64,000 bases of DNA from Xanthomonas sp. DAR 80977. GTDB taxonomy: Bacteria > Pseudomonadota > Gammaproteobacteria > Xanthomonadales > Xanthomonadaceae. The DNA lies in assembly GCF_041240605.1 (NCBI RefSeq), contig NZ_CP162487.1:937001-1001000 (forward strand). Direction: 5' to 3'. Each line of letters opens with the position of its first letter. Positions within the stretch are counted from its first letter, which is position 1. Made by a program: the position numbers and the translations under genes. This document shows, in pieces, positions 7,803-17,055 of the stretch. The notes below the pieces were generated by a model that saw only the letters and a list, made by a program, of their open reading frames with translations, ran no database searches and was not told the DNA's origin.

Positions 7803-10502
7803 ATGCCACATGCCGCCCGCTCCCGTCCGCACTGTTGTTCCCCGTCCGTCCTCGCCACCGCCATCGCGTTCGGCCTGCTCAGTGCCGGCGCGCAGGCGCA
7901 GGAAGCGCCCGCATCCGATTCGATTTCCCAGCTCGATACGGTGACCGTCACCAGCTCCTACCAGAAGAGCCTGATCACCGCGCTGGACAACAAGCGCGAA
8001 GACGCGCGCATGACCGACGGCATCTCCTCGGAGGACATCGGCAAGTTCCCGGCCGAGAACATCGCCGAGGCGATCCAGCGCATTCCCGGCGTGCAGATCT
8101 CCACCATCAACGGCCGCGGTTCGACCATCAGCATCCGCGGCCTGGGCCCGCAGTATTCGGCCACCACGATCAACGGCCAGACCATCAAGAGCGCCGATTT
8201 CACCGACGGCTTCCGCTACGACATCATCCAGCCGGAAGTGGCCGCGGCGATCGAGGTGATCAAGTCGCCGTCGGCGGACATGGACGCCGGCGGGTTGTCG
8301 GGCACGGTCAACATCGAGACCACCAAGCCGCTGGACTACAAGCAGCGCAAGCTGATCCTGTCGGCGAAGGAGCAGTATTCCGAATTCGCCGGCGGCGCGC
8401 CGACGCCGAAGGCGGTGCTCACCTACATCGACCAGTTCCATCTGGCCGACGGCGGCGAACTGGGCGTGTTCGTCAACGCCGGCTACCAGAAGCTCAAGGA
8501 CCGCGCCGACTACCTGTGGATCGACCGCTGGTACACCCAGGACACCGACGACGGCACCCTGTACATCCCGCGCCGCCCGCGCTACCGCTCGATCGAGCGC
8601 GAGACCGACCGCAAGATGCTCACCGCCGGCCTGCAGTGGAAGCCTAACGACCGGCTGGAGATGAACCTGACCGCGCTGTATTCGCAGGACAAGACCGACA
8701 ACGACATGAACCAGTTGGTCTATTCCTTGGACCGCAACTACCTGACCGTGCTGGAGACCGAAGGCCTGACCGCGACCAAGGTGTCGGCGTCCAACTACTG
8801 GCTGGAGAACAACCGCCAGCTCGAGCGCCACGACCTGACCTCGCAGCTGCTGACCTGGGACGCCAAGTGGAAGGGCGATGCGTGGACCTTCAGCGGCGTG
8901 GCCAACTACACCGAAGGCAAGACCGACGAGGACGAGCGCGCGGTGATCCTCGGCCGCCTGCCGTCGGCGACGCTGTTCGACATGTCCAACCCCGGCGCGA
9001 TCTCGCTGACCACCGACGCTGACGCCACCGACGCCAGCGCCTGGGACCAGGCCAACCTGGTCCGCGACGAATATCCCAACGGCGCCATCACCAAGCTCAG
9101 CAACAAGGAATGGTCGCTGCAGTTCGATGCCGAACGCTATGTCGGCGCCGGCTTCCTCGATTCGGTGAAGGTCGGCACCAAGTTCCGCCGCGAGACCTTC
9201 GACCGCAACGTCTGGCGCCGCGACTTCCTGTACCTGATCAACTCCGGCGCGGTGTCCGGCTACGCCATGTTCCCGGAGCTGTCGGCGGCCAGTTCCAACG
9301 TCAGCAACTTCCTCGACGGCAACCTGGCCTCGCAGAGCGACTGGGTGGCGCCGGACGTGTACGCCTACGCGCAGGCGCTGGCCGCCTCCGGCATCACCGT
9401 GCCGGTGCTGTTCGCGCCGCAGGCCAGCTACCACATCCGCAACGACATCTTCTCCGCCTACGCGCTGGCCAAGATCGACACCGACCTCGGCAGCATGCGC
9501 CTGCGCGGCAACGTCGGCGTGCGCTACGAGAGCACCAAGCGCACCACCGACACCTACCTGACCGCCGCCTCGCAGTACAGCGAGGACGCAAACGACGTGG
9601 TCGGCACCGAGCGCGCGCCGTACGACTACCACAACTGGCTGCCGAGCCTGAACCTGGTGCTGGACATGCGCGAGGACCTGTTGCTGCGCTTCGCCGCCGG
9701 CAAGGTGCTGGTGCGGCCGATCCTGGACAGCAACACCGCCATCGCCACCACCATTTCCTCCGGCAGCAACACCGGCGGCACCACCACCTACGACGTGTCG
9801 CTGGGCCAGACCGACCTGAAGGCGCTGACCGCCGACCAGGCCGACCTCAGCCTGGAGTGGTACTACGGCCAGGGCGGCGGCCTGACCCTGGCCGGCTTCT
9901 GGAAGAACGTCAAGAACGGCACCTTCAACAGCATCGTCTGCCCGACCACGTTCAACGGCACGGCGCTGTCCAGCAACGGCGCCGGCGACTGCGTGGACGG
10001 CGGCGGCAACATCTACGAGATCACCGCCACCCGCAACGATCCGAGCAAGGTCAAGATCAAGGGTTACGAGCTGGGCTGGACGCAGTCGTTCGATGCGTGG
10101 CTGCCGATCCAGGGCTTCGGCCTGACCGCCAACTTCACCCGGGTGATCCCGCAGCGCGACACCGACTTCAAGATCCGCAACCTGTCGGAGAAGACCTGGA
10201 ACGCCACCGGCTACTGGGAGAACGCGATGTTCTCCGCGCGCCTGTCGCTGAACCACCGCAGCGAGTACGAGCAGGACAGCAGCGACAGCTTCTTCGCCCG
10301 CGAAGGCCACACCATGAAGGCGCGCACCCAGCTCGACGCGGTGCTCGGCTACCAGGCCACCGACACGCTCAGCTTCCAGCTCGGCGGGCTCAACCTGACC
10401 GACAAGAAGGAAGAGGCGTACAAGGACATCAGCAGCCGCTGGCAGATGACCGGCGTCACTGGCCGCAGCTTCTACGTGTCGATGCAGTGGGACATCCTGT
10501 GA
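7803..10502 (+). CDS. TonB-dependent receptor of the GlcNAc/glycan locus
   Basis: An 899-aa outer-membrane receptor. A signal peptide ending GAQAQ precedes a plug domain (LDTVTVTSSYQKSLITALDNKRED, SEDIGKFPAENIAEAIQRIPGVQIS, SIRGLGPQYSATTINGQ) and a barrel ending SFYVSMQWDIL. The family features match glycan-importing receptors such as those for chito-oligosaccharides. The next genes encode GH2 and GH89 glycosidases, NagX and the nag catabolic genes. The natural inference is import of GlcNAc-containing oligosaccharides, with the exact glycan unknown. The start was chosen at the ATG that immediately gives a signal peptide; the open frame extends upstream without one. Confidence 0.92.
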   Translation: MPHAARSRPHCCSPSVLATAIAFGLLSAGAQAQEAPASDSISQLDTVTVTSSYQKSLITALDNKREDARMTDGISSEDIGKFPAENIAEAIQRIPGVQISTINGRGSTISIRGLGPQYSATTINGQTIKSADFTDGFRYDIIQPEVAAAIEVIKSPSADMDAGGLSGTVNIETTKPLDYKQRKLILSAKEQYSEFAGGAPTPKAVLTYIDQFHLADGGELGVFVNAGYQKLKDRADYLWIDRWYTQDTDDGTLYIPRRPRYRSIERETDRKMLTAGLQWKPNDRLEMNLTALYSQDKTDNDMNQLVYSLDRNYLTVLETEGLTATKVSASNYWLENNRQLERHDLTSQLLTWDAKWKGDAWTFSGVANYTEGKTDEDERAVILGRLPSATLFDMSNPGAISLTTDADATDASAWDQANLVRDEYPNGAITKLSNKEWSLQFDAERYVGAGFLDSVKVGTKFRRETFDRNVWRRDFLYLINSGAVSGYAMFPELSAASSNVSNFLDGNLASQSDWVAPDVYAYAQALAASGITVPVLFAPQASYHIRNDIFSAYALAKIDTDLGSMRLRGNVGVRYESTKRTTDTYLTAASQYSEDANDVVGTERAPYDYHNWLPSLNLVLDMREDLLLRFAAGKVLVRPILDSNTAIATTISSGSNTGGTTTYDVSLGQTDLKALTADQADLSLEWYYGQGGGLTLAGFWKNVKNGTFNSIVCPTTFNGTALSSNGAGDCVDGGGNIYEITATRNDPSKVKIKGYELGWTQSFDAWLPIQGFGLTANFTRVIPQRDTDFKIRNLSEKTWNATGYWENAMFSARLSLNHRSEYEQDSSDSFFAREGHTMKARTQLDAVLGYQATDTLSFQLGGLNLTDKKEEAYKDISSRWQMTGVTGRSFYVSMQWDIL

Positions 10503-10538
10503 GGGCGGCGCAGGCGCTTGCGGGGTAGTCCGCATCAG

Positions 10539-10563
10539 GCCCGGCGCCGCGGTGGCGCCGGGC
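10539..10563 (+). other. Intergenic hairpin between the receptor and GH2 genes
   Basis: A perfect 10-bp stem (GCCCGGCGCC at 10539-10548, GGCGCCGGGC at 10554-10563) closes a 5-nt loop, 25 nt before the GH2 start codon and without a T run. It may be a weak terminator or processing/stability element giving more receptor than enzyme. Confidence 0.5.
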
Positions 10564-10587
10564 GGTCGATCCGATGAGGGCAAGCGC

Positions 10588-13473
10588 ATGCAACGAAGAG
10601 AATTTCTGGCCGGCAGCGCCGGCGCCGGCCTGCTGTTGGCGGCGCCGCGCTGGAGTTGGGCGGGCGCGGCCGCCGAGGCCGGCATGGCCGGCACCGCGAT
10701 CGGCGCCAGTGCACCGGCGGTGCCAGCGCTGACGCTGGCGGCCGATCCCGGCCTGTTCTGCCTGGATGAAGGCTGGCGTTTCCACGCAGGCGACATTCCG
10801 TTTCCGCCGATCGTCGGCCAGGACGCCAGCTACGACAACGCCAAGGCCGGCAAGGCCTGGGGCGCGGCCGCGGGCGATTTCGACGACAGCCAATGGCGGC
10901 AGCTGCGGCTGCCGCACGATTTCGCCATCGAGCAGCCGATCGAGGCCAGCGCCAACGTGGCGCAGGGCTATCGCCGCCGCGGCATCGCCTGGTACCGGCG
11001 CAGCCTGCGGCTGGACGAGGCGCAGCGCGGCAAGGCGCTGGAGCTGCGGTTCGACGGCATTTCCAGCCGCGCCACGGTCTGGGTCAACGGCCTGCCGATG
11101 GCGCGCAGCTGGAGCGGCTACGACGGGTTCGCCATCGATGTGAGCGCGATCGCGCGCTACGGCCAGGACCTCAACAGCATCGCGGTACGCGTGGATGCCG
11201 AGGCGATGGACGGCTGGTGGTACGAAGGCGCGGGCATCTACCGGCACACCTGGCTGGTGGTGCGCGATGCGCTGCATATCGTCGGCGATGGCGTGCATGC
11301 GGTGCCGCGGATCGGCGACGGCGAACGTTGGACGCTGCCGGTTGCGGTCACCGTCGCCAATGCCGGCGAGCAGGCCGACGCGGCGCTGTTGGAGGTGGCG
11401 CTGTACGACGCGCACGGCACGGTGGTCGCGCAGGGCAGTACCGCGTTGCACGTCGGCGCGCTGGCGCAGGCGCTGGCGCAGGTCGATCTGCAGGTACGGC
11501 GGCCGCAGCGCTGGGACGTGGCCGCGCCGCATCTGTACCGGGTCGCGGCGGTGCTGCGCAGCGCCGGCCGCGAGCGCGACCGCCGCGAGTGCGCGATCGG
11601 CTTTCGCACCTTGCGCTTCGATGCGCAGCAGGGCTTCTTCCTCAACGAACGGCCGCTGAAGATCAAGGGCGCCTGCCTGCACCAGGACCATGCCGGGGTC
11701 GGCGTGGCGGTGCCCGACAGCCTGCTGGAGTTCCGCATCCGCCGGCTCAAGGCGCTGGGCTGCAATGCGATCCGTCTGCACCATGCGGTGGCCAGCGAAC
11801 TGCTCGATGTCTGCGACCGCCTGGGCATGCTGGTGATGGCCGAGAACCGCGTGTTCAATCCCGCGCCCGACTACGCCGCGCAGCTGCGCTGGCTGGTGCG
11901 CCGCGACCGCAACCGCGCCTGTGTGTTCCTGTGGTCGGTGTTCAACGAGGAACCGATGCAGGGTACCGCCGCCGGCTACGAGATGGTGCGCCGCGCGGTG
12001 GCGCTGGTGCGCGAGCTGGACGACAGCCGGCCGGTGACCGCGGCGATGAACGACGGCATGCTGACCCAGCGCAACGCGGCCGACGCGGTGGACGTGGTCG
12101 GCTTCAACTACCGCCAGTTCAACTACGACCGGGTGCGCGCGGCGATGCCGCACAAGCCGCTGCTGTCCAGCGAGGACACCAGCGCGTTCCAGACCCGCGG
12201 CGCCTGGTTCACCGACATGGACGCGCACGTCGTCGCCGAGGACGACTCGGTCGCCGCGCCATGGGGCAACACCCATCGCAGGTCCTGGCAACTGATCGAC
12301 GAGCGCCCCTACCTGGCCGGCGGTTTCGTCTGGACCGGCTTCGACTACCGCGGCGAGCCGACCCCGTTCGAATGGCCGTCGGTATCCTCGTTCTTCGGCA
12401 TCATGGACCTGTGCGGCTTCCCGAAAGGCGCCTACTGGCTGCGCCAGGCGCAGTGGATCGACGCTGCGCCGGTGCTGCAGCTGCTGCCGCACTGGAACTG
12501 GCCCGGCCGCGAGGGCACGCCGATCAAGGTGATGGCGTTCTGCAACGCGCAGCAGGTGGAGCTGTGGCTCAACGGCCGCTCGCAAGGGCGGCAGGCGGTG
12601 GACCGGATCGAGATGAATGCCTGGCAGGTGGCGTACGCGCCGGGCATGCTGGAGGCGGTGGCGTATCGCGACGGGCGCGAGGTGGCGCGGCAGCGGGTGC
12701 AGACGGTCGGCGCGCCGGTCGCGCTGCGGCTGACCCCGGACCGCGCGCGGATGCGCGGCGACGGCCGCGACGCGCAGCCGATCACCCTGGAGGCGGTGGA
12801 TGCGCGGGGCCGCCACGTGCCGTTCGCCGATGCGCAGATCGCGCTGCAGGTCGAAGGCGGGCGCCTGCTCGGCGTCGGCAACGGCGACCCGAACCGGCAC
12901 GCGGCCGACAACGTGCCGCAGGTGCAGTTGTTCAACGGCCTGGCGCAGGCCATCGTCGAGGCCGGCAGCGGCCGCCGCCGGCTGCGCATCGAGGCGCGCG
13001 CGCCGGGCCTGCGTGCCGCGCAGGCGAGCATCGAACTGGAGGCGGCGGCACCGCCGCTGTCGCTGCCGCCGGCCGCCGCGGCGATGGTGGTGCCCGGCTG
13101 GCGGCGCACCCTGCCGTTCGCCGCGCCGCCGAATCCGGCGCTGCCGCGTGCGCCCAACGACAACAACAGCTGGAGCTTCTGCCAGCCGGGCAACCTGGAG
13201 ACGCGCGCCGAGCGCGACGGCTACGTGCTGTACCGCACCGCGTTCACGCCCTGGGCCGGGATCCAGCAGCGCGGTGGCGTGCTGCGGCTCGGCCGCGCCA
13301 CCGGTGCCGCGCAGGTGTATCTGGACCGGCACCTGGTCGCCAGCGTGGCCGCGGGGCAGCATGCGCAGCTGCGCTTGCCGCCTGCGTCCGGCGAACGGGT
13401 GCTGGCGGTGGTGATGCAGGTGACGGCCGGACGGCCGTTCGGCTTCGACGATGTCGCGACAGTGGAGTATTGA
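10588..13473 (+). CDS. Tat-exported glycoside hydrolase family 2 enzyme (beta-galactosidase-like)
   Basis: A 961-aa GH2 protein. The N-terminus (MQRREFLAGSAGAGLLLAAP) has a twin-arginine motif followed by a hydrophobic stretch, so it is probably exported folded to the periplasm. The GH2 sugar-binding domain follows (DDSQWRQLRLPHDF, YRRSLRL, VWVNG, YDGFAIDVS). The TIM-barrel core holds the acid/base Glu454 (SVFNEEP) and probable nucleophile Glu529 (LLSSEDTSAFQTRG). Extra beta domains occupy the C-terminus. Substrate cannot be fixed from sequence: beta-galactosidase and beta-mannosidase are both possible. The ATG lies 4 nt after a GAGGG-like site. The GH89 gene follows after only 4 nt. Confidence 0.88.
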   Translation: MQRREFLAGSAGAGLLLAAPRWSWAGAAAEAGMAGTAIGASAPAVPALTLAADPGLFCLDEGWRFHAGDIPFPPIVGQDASYDNAKAGKAWGAAAGDFDDSQWRQLRLPHDFAIEQPIEASANVAQGYRRRGIAWYRRSLRLDEAQRGKALELRFDGISSRATVWVNGLPMARSWSGYDGFAIDVSAIARYGQDLNSIAVRVDAEAMDGWWYEGAGIYRHTWLVVRDALHIVGDGVHAVPRIGDGERWTLPVAVTVANAGEQADAALLEVALYDAHGTVVAQGSTALHVGALAQALAQVDLQVRRPQRWDVAAPHLYRVAAVLRSAGRERDRRECAIGFRTLRFDAQQGFFLNERPLKIKGACLHQDHAGVGVAVPDSLLEFRIRRLKALGCNAIRLHHAVASELLDVCDRLGMLVMAENRVFNPAPDYAAQLRWLVRRDRNRACVFLWSVFNEEPMQGTAAGYEMVRRAVALVRELDDSRPVTAAMNDGMLTQRNAADAVDVVGFNYRQFNYDRVRAAMPHKPLLSSEDTSAFQTRGAWFTDMDAHVVAEDDSVAAPWGNTHRRSWQLIDERPYLAGGFVWTGFDYRGEPTPFEWPSVSSFFGIMDLCGFPKGAYWLRQAQWIDAAPVLQLLPHWNWPGREGTPIKVMAFCNAQQVELWLNGRSQGRQAVDRIEMNAWQVAYAPGMLEAVAYRDGREVARQRVQTVGAPVALRLTPDRARMRGDGRDAQPITLEAVDARGRHVPFADAQIALQVEGGRLLGVGNGDPNRHAADNVPQVQLFNGLAQAIVEAGSGRRRLRIEARAPGLRAAQASIELEAAAPPLSLPPAAAAMVVPGWRRTLPFAAPPNPALPRAPNDNNSWSFCQPGNLETRAERDGYVLYRTAFTPWAGIQQRGGVLRLGRATGAAQVYLDRHLVASVAAGQHAQLRLPPASGERVLAVVMQVTAGRPFGFDDVATVEY

Positions 13474-13477
13474 CCGA

Positions 13478-15832
13478 ATGAAACGAGCTTTCCGCCATGC
13501 CGTCCCGCACGGCCATGCCTGGCTGCGCCGCATGTGCGCGTTGCCGCTGCGCGTGCAGGTCGCACTGCTGCTGGCATGTGCGCTGCTGGCGCCGGGCGCG
13601 TTCGCCGCGGCGGCGCAGGATACGCCGGGCGACGCCGCACGCGACGTGCTGCTGCGCACGCTCGGCCCGCGCGCCGCCGCGCTGGCCCTGCAGCGTCAAC
13701 CGCGCGGCAGCGGCAACGACTGGTACCAGGTCGCCGCCGACGCCGGCACCCTGCGCGTGTCCGGTTCCTCGGAAGTGGCGCTGGCGCATGGCGCGTACAG
13801 CTATCTGCAATCGATCGGCGCTGCCTCGGTGAGCTGGGAGGGCAGCCGCGTGGCGTTGCCTGCGGCCTATGCCGACTTCCGCGGGCAACGCGTGGTCACT
13901 CCGTTCGCCTACCGCGCCTACCTCAACGTCTGCACCTACGGCTACACCACGCCGTGGTGGGACTGGGCGCGCTGGGAGCGCGAGATCGACTGGATGGCGC
14001 TGCACGGCATCGACATGCCGCTGGCGATGGAAGGCCAGGACTACGTGTGGCAGGCGCTGTGGCGCGAGTTCGGCGTCGCCGACGCGGACCTGGCGCAGTA
14101 TTTCTCCGGCCCGGCGTTCGCGCCGTGGCAGCGCATGGGCAATATCGAAGGCTACGACGCGCCGCTGCCGCAGCAGTGGATCGACGCCAAGCATGCCCTG
14201 CAGCTGCGCATCCTGCAGCGCATGCGCGCGCTGGGCATGAAGCCGGTGCTGCCGGCCTTCGCCGGCTATGTGCCGAAGGCGTTCGCGCAGGCGCATCCGC
14301 AAGCGCGCATCTACCGCATGCGCGCCTGGGAGGGCTTCCACGAAACCTATTGGCTGGATCCGGCCGATCCGCTGTTCGCGCAGATCGCGCAGCGCTTCAT
14401 CCAGCTCTACGACCGCACCTACGGCAAGGGCACCTACTACCTGGCCGATGCGTTCAACGAGATGCTGCCGCCGATCGCCGCCGACGGCAGCGACGCGCGC
14501 CTGGCCAGCTACGGCGACAGCACCGCCAACACCGCCAAGACCACGCCGCCCGAGGTGCCGCCGGCGCAGCGCGACAAGCGCCTGGCCGACTACGGCCGCG
14601 CGCTCTACGCATCGATCCATCGCGCCAATCCCGACGCGGTGTGGGTGATGCAGGGCTGGCTGTTCGGCGCCGACCGCCATTTCTGGACGCCGCAGGCGAT
14701 CGCCGCGTTCCTGCGCGACGTGCCCAACGACAAGCTGCTGGTGCTGGACATCGGCAACGACCGCTACCCGGGCACCTGGAAACTGTCCGACGCGTTCGAC
14801 GGCAAGCAGTGGATCTACGGCTACGTGCACAACTACGGCGGCAGCAATCCGGTGTACGGCGACCTGGCGTTCTACCGCGACGACCTGCGCGCGCTGCTCG
14901 CCGACAAGGACAGGCAGCAACTGGTCGGCTTCGGCGCATTTCCGGAAGGCCTGCACAACAATTCGGTGGTCTACGAATACATGTACGCGCTGGCCTGGGG
15001 CGCGCAGGAGCGCCCGCTGCAGGACTGGCTGGGCGACTACACCCGCGCCCGCTACGGGCATACCTCGCCGGCGTTGCGCGCGGCCTGGGACGATCTGCAG
15101 GCCTCGGTGCTGTCGACCCGCTACTGGACGCCGCGCTGGTGGCGCAGCCGTGCCGGCGCCTACCTGCTGTTCAAGCGGCCGACGCTGGACATCGGCGAAT
15201 TCGAAGGCGCGCCCGGCGATCCGCCGCGCCTGCGCCGCGCGCTGGACCAGTTGCTGGCGCTGGCGCCGGAGTACGCCGACGCGCCGCTGTACCGCTACGA
15301 CCTGGTCGACTTCGCGCGCCACTACGCCACCGGCCGCGTGGATGCGCAGCTGCAGCAGGCGCTGGCCGCGTACAGGCGCGGCGACGTCGCCGCCGGCGAT
15401 GCCGCCTTCGCCCGCGTGCAGGCGGCGGTGCAGCAGCTCGACCGCCTGGTCGGCGGCCAGCAGGAAACCCTGTCGAGCTGGCTCGACGCCGCCGCCGGCC
15501 AGGCGAAGACGCCGCAGGATGCGGCCTACTACCGGCGCGATGCCAAGGCGCAGGTCAGCGTGTGGGGTGGCGAGGGCAATCTCGGCGACTACGCGTCAAA
15601 GGCCTGGCAGGGCATGTATGCCGACTACTACCTGCCGCGCTGGGCGCTGGCGATGCAGGCGTTGCGCGAGGCGGCCGTCGCCGGTGGCAGCGTGGACGAG
15701 GCGGCGCTGCAGCAGCGATTGCGCGCGTGGGAGCGGGACTGGGTCGCGCGCGACACGGCCTACGCGCGGCAGGCGCCGGCCGATCCGGTCGCCGCGGTGC
15801 GCACGCTGCTGCAACAGGTGGATGCCCGATGA
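13478..15832 (+). CDS. Alpha-N-acetylglucosaminidase, GH89 (NAGLU family)
   Basis: A 784-aa secreted enzyme removing terminal alpha-linked GlcNAc, homologous to human NAGLU. A signal sequence (positively charged N-region, hydrophobic core, cleavage near AFAAA) is present. The family signatures are YRAYLNVCTYGYTTPWWDWARWEREIDWMALHGI (split here as YRAYLNVCTYGYTTPWW and WARWEREIDWMALHGI), GYVPKAF and LADAFNEM with the catalytic acid/base Glu328. GAFPEGLHNN follows with nucleophile Glu490. Both catalytic Glu residues align by motif with human E316 and E446. It is tightly packed between GH2 (4-nt gap) and nagX (ATGA overlap), so all three are cotranslated. GlcNAc released here would feed the nag genes downstream. 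Confidence 0.93.
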   Translation: MKRAFRHAVPHGHAWLRRMCALPLRVQVALLLACALLAPGAFAAAAQDTPGDAARDVLLRTLGPRAAALALQRQPRGSGNDWYQVAADAGTLRVSGSSEVALAHGAYSYLQSIGAASVSWEGSRVALPAAYADFRGQRVVTPFAYRAYLNVCTYGYTTPWWDWARWEREIDWMALHGIDMPLAMEGQDYVWQALWREFGVADADLAQYFSGPAFAPWQRMGNIEGYDAPLPQQWIDAKHALQLRILQRMRALGMKPVLPAFAGYVPKAFAQAHPQARIYRMRAWEGFHETYWLDPADPLFAQIAQRFIQLYDRTYGKGTYYLADAFNEMLPPIAADGSDARLASYGDSTANTAKTTPPEVPPAQRDKRLADYGRALYASIHRANPDAVWVMQGWLFGADRHFWTPQAIAAFLRDVPNDKLLVLDIGNDRYPGTWKLSDAFDGKQWIYGYVHNYGGSNPVYGDLAFYRDDLRALLADKDRQQLVGFGAFPEGLHNNSVVYEYMYALAWGAQERPLQDWLGDYTRARYGHTSPALRAAWDDLQASVLSTRYWTPRWWRSRAGAYLLFKRPTLDIGEFEGAPGDPPRLRRALDQLLALAPEYADAPLYRYDLVDFARHYATGRVDAQLQQALAAYRRGDVAAGDAAFARVQAAVQQLDRLVGGQQETLSSWLDAAAGQAKTPQDAAYYRRDAKAQVSVWGGEGNLGDYASKAWQGMYADYYLPRWALAMQALREAAVAGGSVDEAALQQRLRAWERDWVARDTAYARQAPADPVAAVRTLLQQVDAR

Positions 15833-16983
15833 GCGCCGCGTCCGTCGGCCTTCCCGCCGCGGCGCCGGCGCGCGAACGCTTCCTGTCGCTGGACGTGTTC
15901 CGCGGCCTGACCATCTTCCTGATGATCCTGGTCAACACGCCGGGCGCCGGCGCCGACACGTTCGTGCAGCTGCGGCACGCGCCATGGTTCGGCTTTACCG
16001 CCGCCGACCTGGTGTTCCCGTCGTTCCTGTTCGCGGTCGGCAACGCGATGAGCTTCGCGCTGGACCGCGGCCAGCCGCTGGGCGCGTTCCTGCGCCGGGT
16101 TGGCAAGCGCAGCGCGCTGATCTTCCTGCTCGGCTTCCTGATGTACTGGTTTCCGTTCGTGCACCACGGCGCCGACGGCGGCTGGAGCTTCACCGCGATC
16201 GACCAGACCCGGGTGCCGGGCGTGCTGCAGCGTATCGCGCTGTGCTACGCGCTGGCCGCGCTGCTGTGCCGCTGGCTGCCGCCGCGCGCGTTGCTCGCCG
16301 CCTGCGTCGCGCTGCTGCTCGGCTACTGGGGCGCGCTGTACCTGTGGGGCCAGCCGGGCGCGGAGCTGAGCAAGCTCGGTAACGCCGGCACGCGCCTGGA
16401 CCTGTGGCTGCTGGATCCGGCGCAGCTGTACCGCAAGGACGGCGGTTTCGATCCGGAAGGCCTGCTCGGCACGCTGCCGGCCACGGTCAATGTCGTCGCC
16501 GGCTACCTGACCGGGCTGTACGTGCGCCGCGCCGGCAAGCAGGCGCGCACGGTGCGCTGGCTGCTGCTGGCCGGCGTCGCGCTGGCGCTGCTGGCGCTGG
16601 CCTGGCAACCGTGGTTCCCGCTGGCCAAGAAGCTGTGGACCGGCTCGTTCGTGCTGCTGACGGTGGGCCTGGACCTGTTGCTGCTGGGCGCGCTGCTGTG
16701 GGCGATCGAGGTGCGCCGCTGGCAGGCCGGCAGCGGCTTCTTCACCGTGCTCGGGCGCAATCCGCTGGCGATCTACCTGTTCTCCGAACTGTTCGTGATC
16801 AGCCTGCGGCTGGTCCCGGCCGGCGACAGCGGCATGGACCTCTACCAGTGGGTGGGGATCGACGTGTTCCAGCGGTTGTTGCCCGGTCCCTGGGGCAGCC
16901 TGGCCTGCGCGCTGGCCTACACCCTGCTGTGCTGGGCGGTGGGCTGGTGGATGGACCGGCGGCGGCTATACCTGCGGCTGTGA
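15829..16983 (+). CDS. nagX: NagX: HGSNAT/DUF5009-like membrane protein
   Basis: A polytopic inner-membrane protein (384 aa, about ten hydrophobic segments) of the heparan-alpha-glucosaminide N-acetyltransferase-like family. Signatures are RFLSLDVFRGLTIFLMILVN at the N-terminus, WFGFTAADLVFPSFLFAVGNAM, GVLQRIALCYALA and GRNPLAIYLFSEL. In bacterial chitin/GlcNAc loci this family is called NagX. It has been proposed to acetylate or move amino sugars across the membrane, but the activity is not settled. The start codon overlaps the GH89 stop (ATGA). Its position directly after a GH89 mirrors the human lysosomal NAGLU/HGSNAT pairing. Confidence 0.87.
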   Translation: MSAASVGLPAAAPARERFLSLDVFRGLTIFLMILVNTPGAGADTFVQLRHAPWFGFTAADLVFPSFLFAVGNAMSFALDRGQPLGAFLRRVGKRSALIFLLGFLMYWFPFVHHGADGGWSFTAIDQTRVPGVLQRIALCYALAALLCRWLPPRALLAACVALLLGYWGALYLWGQPGAELSKLGNAGTRLDLWLLDPAQLYRKDGGFDPEGLLGTLPATVNVVAGYLTGLYVRRAGKQARTVRWLLLAGVALALLALAWQPWFPLAKKLWTGSFVLLTVGLDLLLLGALLWAIEVRRWQAGSGFFTVLGRNPLAIYLFSELFVISLRLVPAGDSGMDLYQWVGIDVFQRLLPGPWGSLACALAYTLLCWAVGWWMDRRRLYLRL

Positions 16984-17003
16984 CCTGGGCGTGCACGGAC
17001 CGC

Positions 17004-17029
17004 GAATTGGTACTATATTGGACATAATG
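17004..17029 (+). promoter_or_regulatory. Candidate NagQ autoregulatory operator/promoter
   Basis: GAATTGGTACTATATTGGACATAATG contains two heptamers, TGGTACT and TGGACAT, separated by 4 nt (ATTGG repeated every 11 bp). It also includes -10-like TATATT and CATAAT hexamers. It lies 27 nt before nagQ and shares AATTGGT with the receptor promoter region. Autoregulation of nagQ and the operon behind it is the simplest reading. Confidence 0.5.
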
Positions 17030-17055
17030 AATCCATACGGTCCGGAGGGAGCACG

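Noticed and set aside
7779-10796. A 1005-codon minus-strand frame opposite the second TonB receptor
   Set aside because: No family features; composition (QVGAxVDVG-like, Arg/Gly-rich) is that of a shadow of the receptor's codons.
10456-13659. A 1067-codon minus-strand frame opposite the GH2 gene
   Set aside because: The GH2 frame on the plus strand has catalytic motifs and a Tat signal; the antisense frame has none.
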